Source: SHZI01 sp964384525 (GTDB lineage Bacteria; Pseudomonadota; Gammaproteobacteria; Steroidobacterales; GCA-2729495). From it: DNA of 64,000 nt. This document shows positions 60,608 to 64,000 of the stretch, one piece after another. Numbering within the stretch: position 1 is the stretch's first letter; each line of letters opens with the position of its first letter. Both the position numbers and the translations under genes were made by a program. The stretch lies in contig CAYLKO010000003.1 in assembly GCA_964384525.1 (NCBI GenBank), positions 18,996 to 82,995 on the forward strand, given 5' to 3'. The notes under the pieces are model-generated. The model was not told where the DNA came from. It searched no databases and saw only the letters and a list, made by a program, of their open reading frames with translations.

Positions 60608-62127
60608 AACTCGTTCTCCGACAAGAGTTCCCTCTCGGGCGCTTTCACGCGACGCTGTGGCGCGTGAACCCGTTCGACGATCCTCACGGCGAGTGGCCGC
60701 CGAGCCCTTGGCGACTGGTGCGCGCGGTCACGGCGCGCTGGTATCAGTGGACGCGCGAATCTGATCGGGAGCCGGATCTCAAGCAGCTTGAAAAGCTGCA
60801 GAGGGCGCTCTGCAAGAGTACCTACGTGTTCCGTCTGCCACCTGACGCAAGGAAGGGAAGCCCGCTAAGGCAGTACCACCCGACCGAGTTCGGGTGGCGC
60901 CCCGCCGAGAAGAAGAAAGCTGGAACACGCAGCTACGGCACGAGCCTCGTACAGGATAACTACTGGTGCGTGCCGGCCGAGTTGCCCGTGTGGTGGTTCA
61001 TTGACGGGGATGACTGGGGCGACGAGTTGCAGGCACTGCTCGCCCAGTGCCTCGCGCGTATGACCTACTTCGGGCGTGCCGAGACGCTCACGCGCATTCG
61101 CGTGGCGGGATCGACCGACGAGATTCCTCTACCCAACTGTACGCTTGTCGACAAGCGCACGGCAGGCGCAGTGCCCGTGCTGTCTCCGCTCAAGGAGGCC
61201 ACGCGCGAAGACATCGAGCGCACGACCGACAACCTCGATGCCGTGAAGCGAGCTATCCCGCCCGGCGCGCAGTGGCTCTACGCGGTGCGACCGCAACGGC
61301 CTGCAGCCCGCGAGCGCCGTCGCGTGCCGGAGCATAGCCCTGACTGTCACCTGATGCAGTTCGCTATTGGCTGGAACGTCGCACCGGAGCCGCAAGCACT
61401 CGTGCGCCTGACATCGCGATTCCGAGGCGCTGTGCTCCGAGACCTTCTGCGGCTCAGAACGGGTGATGCTTCGGCAACGTGGACGCGCGTCGGGAAGAAT
61501 GTCCGGGAGACGGTGGCCAACATGGCCGGCAAGGACCCGAATGGCCAGCCGCTCAAAGGGCACCGTCACACGGAGTTTCTGACATGGTGTGAGAATGGGC
61601 GACCGACACGTCTTCTCGTTTGGCGAGACGCTCTGGTTTTTGATGCCAATGAACAGGAGGCGATCCTTTTGGCTGCCGCGCGGGATATATCATGGTCAAC
61701 GGCTCGGTCAACCGCAGATGAGTGGAAAGTCCGGTTGATCCCGCTAGACGGTGCTGTTTCTGCACCCCCGGGCTTCGACGGTCAAGCATCTATAGTGTGG
61801 GAGTCGGTTACGCCGTATGTGCCGCCTCGCCATTATCTTCGCGGTGGCAAGCGACGCGAGAAGGAGTGTATTGAAGAGCAGGTACGCCGAGAACTTGGCC
61901 AGCGTGGGGTTGCTATGGCCGAGAATGTAATCGTCGAAACGCTCGGTGGCCCGAAATGGGTTTCTGTGCATGTGCCTCGGCGGGCCGCGCAACAGAGAGA
62001 GTCAATTGGTGATCGCGTAGGGCAGAGCTTGAGGCTCAGATTCCCTGTACCCGTCTTGGGCCCAATCCGCCTTGGTCATTCGAGCAGCTATGGCTTGGGG
62101 CTATTTCGACCAGTAACCCGAGGCTGA
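60604..62127 (+). CDS. csb2: Csb2 (Cas5-Cas6 type) of type I-G
   Basis: This is a 507-residue GSU0054/Csb2-family protein that combines the Cas5 role with Cas6-type crRNA processing. The N-terminus has the signature RFHATLWRVNPFDDPHGEWP then PSPWRLVRAVTARWYQW. The middle has FGRAETLTRIRV and LPNCTLVDKR; the C-terminal part includes VSVHVPRRAA and RLRFPVPVLGPIRLGHSSSY with LGLF, a glycine-rich RAMP loop. It is the last gene tightly coupled to the cas operon; a 260-bp gap follows. Confidence 0.9.
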   Translation: MKLVLRQEFPLGRFHATLWRVNPFDDPHGEWPPSPWRLVRAVTARWYQWTRESDREPDLKQLEKLQRALCKSTYVFRLPPDARKGSPLRQYHPTEFGWRPAEKKKAGTRSYGTSLVQDNYWCVPAELPVWWFIDGDDWGDELQALLAQCLARMTYFGRAETLTRIRVAGSTDEIPLPNCTLVDKRTAGAVPVLSPLKEATREDIERTTDNLDAVKRAIPPGAQWLYAVRPQRPAARERRRVPEHSPDCHLMQFAIGWNVAPEPQALVRLTSRFRGAVLRDLLRLRTGDASATWTRVGKNVRETVANMAGKDPNGQPLKGHRHTEFLTWCENGRPTRLLVWRDALVFDANEQEAILLAAARDISWSTARSTADEWKVRLIPLDGAVSAPPGFDGQASIVWESVTPYVPPRHYLRGGKRREKECIEEQVRRELGQRGVAMAENVIVETLGGPKWVSVHVPRRAAQQRESIGDRVGQSLRLRFPVPVLGPIRLGHSSSYGLGLFRPVTRG

Positions 62128-62387
62128 GCAAAACTCTGTTCTCGGCCGGTTCAGGTCTGCCGCGTAGGGTCTGGTCGACGTTGTCTTACAGTCAAACCGC
62201 CGCTCTCGCCGTGACAGGGTGCAGTCCAGGTTTGGTTGGGCTGCCTGCAGAGCTACGTAGGTTCCTGCAGACCCAGACTTCCGAGACGGCCCTACGTTAC
62301 TAACCCCTGAACTGCGAGCCGCCTCACGTCCTAATCTCGCCTGACAGGCTAGCGTGAACCACCACTGCCACCACCACGGCCGCCGTC
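62128..62387. other. Non-coding interval between csb2 and cas4-cas1
   Basis: 260 bp with no supported gene and no direct repeat of CRISPR type. It probably contains the promoter for the adaptation genes; I see no convincing box. Confidence 0.5.
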
Positions 62388-64000
62388 ATGACCCTCGACG
62401 ACGCCCAGCGCGAACTGCCTCTGCCATTTCCGGATCTTTCCGGCGACCTGCCGCTGTTGCCTGCGCGCATGGTCAACGAGTTCCAGTACTGCCCGCGGCT
62501 CGCCTACCTTGAGTGGGTGCAGGGGGAGTGGGCGGATAATCGCGATACGGTCGAGGGCCGGCATACGCACCGCCGGGTCGATCAGCCCTCCGGTCAGTTA
62601 CCCGAACCCGACGCGCCAGATACGGACGGTGACCGTATCCACGCCCGGTCAATCACTTTATCGTCCAGTCGGCTCGGCCTCATCGCGCGTATGGATCTTG
62701 TTGAGGTCGATGGCAACAGCGTCACGCCAGTGGACTATAAGCGCGGCAAAAGGCCCCACGTGCCGCGCGGCGCCTATGACCCCGAGCGTGTGCAGGTTTG
62801 CCTCCAGGGGCTCATCCTCGAAGAGCATGGCTATACCTGCACGGAAGGCGTGCTGTATTTCGCCGAGAGCCGCGAGCGGGTGCGTGTGGCGTTCGACGAC
62901 GAGCTGCGGGCGCTCACCCGCAATGCCATCGACGGGTTACGGCTCATTGCCGCCGGTGGGCAGATTCCACCGCCGCTGGAGGATAGCCCCAAGTGTCCAC
63001 GTTGCTCGCTGGTTGGTATTTGCCTGCCGGACGAGGTGCGCTTCCTGCGCAACGGTGCAGACAGCCCACGACCACTCAGCATAGTTCGTGACGAGGCATT
63101 GCCGCTGTACGTGCAGGCACGTGGCGCCAAGGTGGCCAAGAAGGGCGAAACGCTGGAGGTCTCGGTGGAGGACACGGTCGTCCAGACGGTTCGGCTCGGG
63201 GAGGTCTCGCAATTGGCCCTCTGGGGTCAGGTGTATGTCACGTCACCTGCTCTGCACGAGCTGATGGCGCGCGAGATTCCCGTGTCCTGGCATTCCTACG
63301 GGGGCTGGTTTCTCGGCCACAGCATCGGCACTGGCCACAAGAATGTCGAGATTCGCACGGCCCAGTACCGGGCAAGTTTTGATGCCCAGGCTTGCCTGCA
63401 CCTGGCCAAAGGGCTGGTGGTGGCCAAGATCCAGAACCAACGCACGCTGCTGCGTCGAAACTGGAAGAGCCAGGATCCGGTCGAGCCGCTGCTCGAGGGC
63501 TTCCAGCAGGACTTGAAGCGGGCTCGCCGAGCCGATTCGCTGCCGGAGCTGCTCGGCGCGGAGGGCATGGCCGCTGCCCGCTACTTCGGCGCCTTTGCTT
63601 CCATGCTTAGTGCCGGCGACAACCCGGCGATGCCGCAATTTGCCTTCGAGAAGCGCAACCGCCGGCCACCCACTGACCCGGTCAATGCGCTGCTTTCTTA
63701 CGCGTACTCGCTGCTGGTCCGGGCGTGGACCGTGGCGCTGACGGCCGTGGGCTTCGATGCCTACCGGGGCTTCTACCACCAGCCGCGTTATGGCCGGCCC
63801 GCACTGGCGCTCGACATGATGGAACCGTTCCGACCGTTGGTGGCCGATTCGGCGGTGATCCAGGCCATCAACAATGCCGAAGTGCGGCCCTCTGATTTCG
63901 TACACGCTGCCGGCAGCGTCAATCTGACCAACGACGGCCGGAAGAGATTCATTGCCACCTTCGAGCGTCGCCAGAGCCAGGAAATCCCCCACCCGCTGAT
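62388..64000 (+). CDS. cas4-cas1: Cas4-Cas1 fusion of type I-G (3' end outside window)
   Basis: The frame is open from ATG 62388 to the window end (537 codons). Residues about 25-215 are a Cas4 nuclease: FQYCPRLAYLEWVQGEW (Cys35), VDYKRGKRP, and a trio of Cys (203, 206, 212) in CPRCSLVGIC for the iron-sulfur cluster. From about 225 it is Cas1: RNWKSQDP, GAEGMAAARYF (Glu392), NALLSYAYSLL, and GFYHQPRYGRPALALDMMEP (His464 and Glu479 region), the metal site. Cas4-Cas1 fusions are a hallmark of type I-G (I-U) adaptation modules. cas2 and the array should follow downstream. Confidence 0.92.
   Translation, partial: MTLDDAQRELPLPFPDLSGDLPLLPARMVNEFQYCPRLAYLEWVQGEWADNRDTVEGRHTHRRVDQPSGQLPEPDAPDTDGDRIHARSITLSSSRLGLIARMDLVEVDGNSVTPVDYKRGKRPHVPRGAYDPERVQVCLQGLILEEHGYTCTEGVLYFAESRERVRVAFDDELRALTRNAIDGLRLIAAGGQIPPPLEDSPKCPRCSLVGICLPDEVRFLRNGADSPRPLSIVRDEALPLYVQARGAKVAKKGETLEVSVEDTVVQTVRLGEVSQLALWGQVYVTSPALHELMAREIPVSWHSYGGWFLGHSIGTGHKNVEIRTAQYRASFDAQACLHLAKGLVVAKIQNQRTLLRRNWKSQDPVEPLLEGFQQDLKRARRADSLPELLGAEGMAAARYFGAFASMLSAGDNPAMPQFAFEKRNRRPPTDPVNALLSYAYSLLVRAWTVALTAVGFDAYRGFYHQPRYGRPALALDMMEPFRPLVADSAVIQAINNAEVRPSDFVHAAGSVNLTNDGRKRFIATFERRQSQEIPHPL

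Noticed and set aside
62128..62387. CRISPR array between csb2 and cas4-cas1
   Set aside because: No repeated 30-37-bp unit or regular spacing was found; no array anywhere in the window.

Overview
The window is GC-rich bacterial DNA, most likely from an uncultured gammaproteobacterium. RdgC (known mainly from beta- and gammaproteobacteria), SlyX, a PA3496-family protein, a type IV-like prepilin and OmpA-type outer-membrane proteins all point that way. It is a draft assembly: there are three 10-N gaps (351, 10107, 25286), and the third is followed by a 30-base C run that looks like a sequencing artefact.

Layout. 1-25 kb is mostly chromosomal housekeeping and accessory metabolism: a glycogen-debranching/glucosidase pair, MarC, a ferritin-like protein, an MFS transporter, four LLM-class (F420/flavin) oxidoreductases (at 6.6, 17.1, 18.2 and 19.2 kb), a GST, a DUF1838 protein, an MDR reductase, a prepilin, two related outer-membrane proteins, a two-domain alpha/beta hydrolase, two membrane-anchored coiled-coil proteins, ArfB, a cold-shock protein, transaldolase, SlyX, RdgC and a 3-methyladenine glycosylase. 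25.4-31.6 kb (minus strand) is a complete coenzyme F420 operon read npdG-cofE-cofD-cofC-cofG/cofH and ending in a DUF3598-like gene. cofG and cofH lie in one reading frame, like actinobacterial FbiC, but are separated by an in-frame TAA. 31.8-51.9 kb (plus strand) is a divergent, tightly coupled operon: queD-type pterin synthase, cytidine/guanine-deaminase-fold protein, SAM methyltransferase, two NRPS genes and folE. 51.9-53 kb holds an isocitrate-dehydrogenase-type gene. 53.2-64 kb is a type I-G (formerly I-U) CRISPR-Cas locus: WYL regulator, cas3, csx17/cas8, csb1/cas7, csb2/cas5-6, and a cas4-cas1 fusion that runs off the window. No CRISPR array is visible.

How they may fit together. The F420 operon and the NRPS operon diverge from a 239-bp interval. 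The NRPS genes are bracketed by the first two enzymes of the pterin/7-deazaguanine route (FolE, QueD). My reading of the assembly line is A(MT)-T / C-A-T / C-A-T / C-T // C-A-T / C-A-T, without a thioesterase. Hand-read specificity codes suggest a non-standard starter, a beta-amino acid, an ornithine-like residue, an unassigned C-T module, glycine and an unassigned residue. This could be an undescribed pathway in which a pterin and/or F420-dependent step acts on a peptide; that link is inference from gene order.

A recurring oddity is five in-frame stop codons (four TAG, one TAA) inside otherwise intact genes, each explained by a single G-to-T change at a probable Glu codon. TAG also ends at least eleven genes normally here, so global recoding is unlikely; nonsense mutation or base-call error is favoured.
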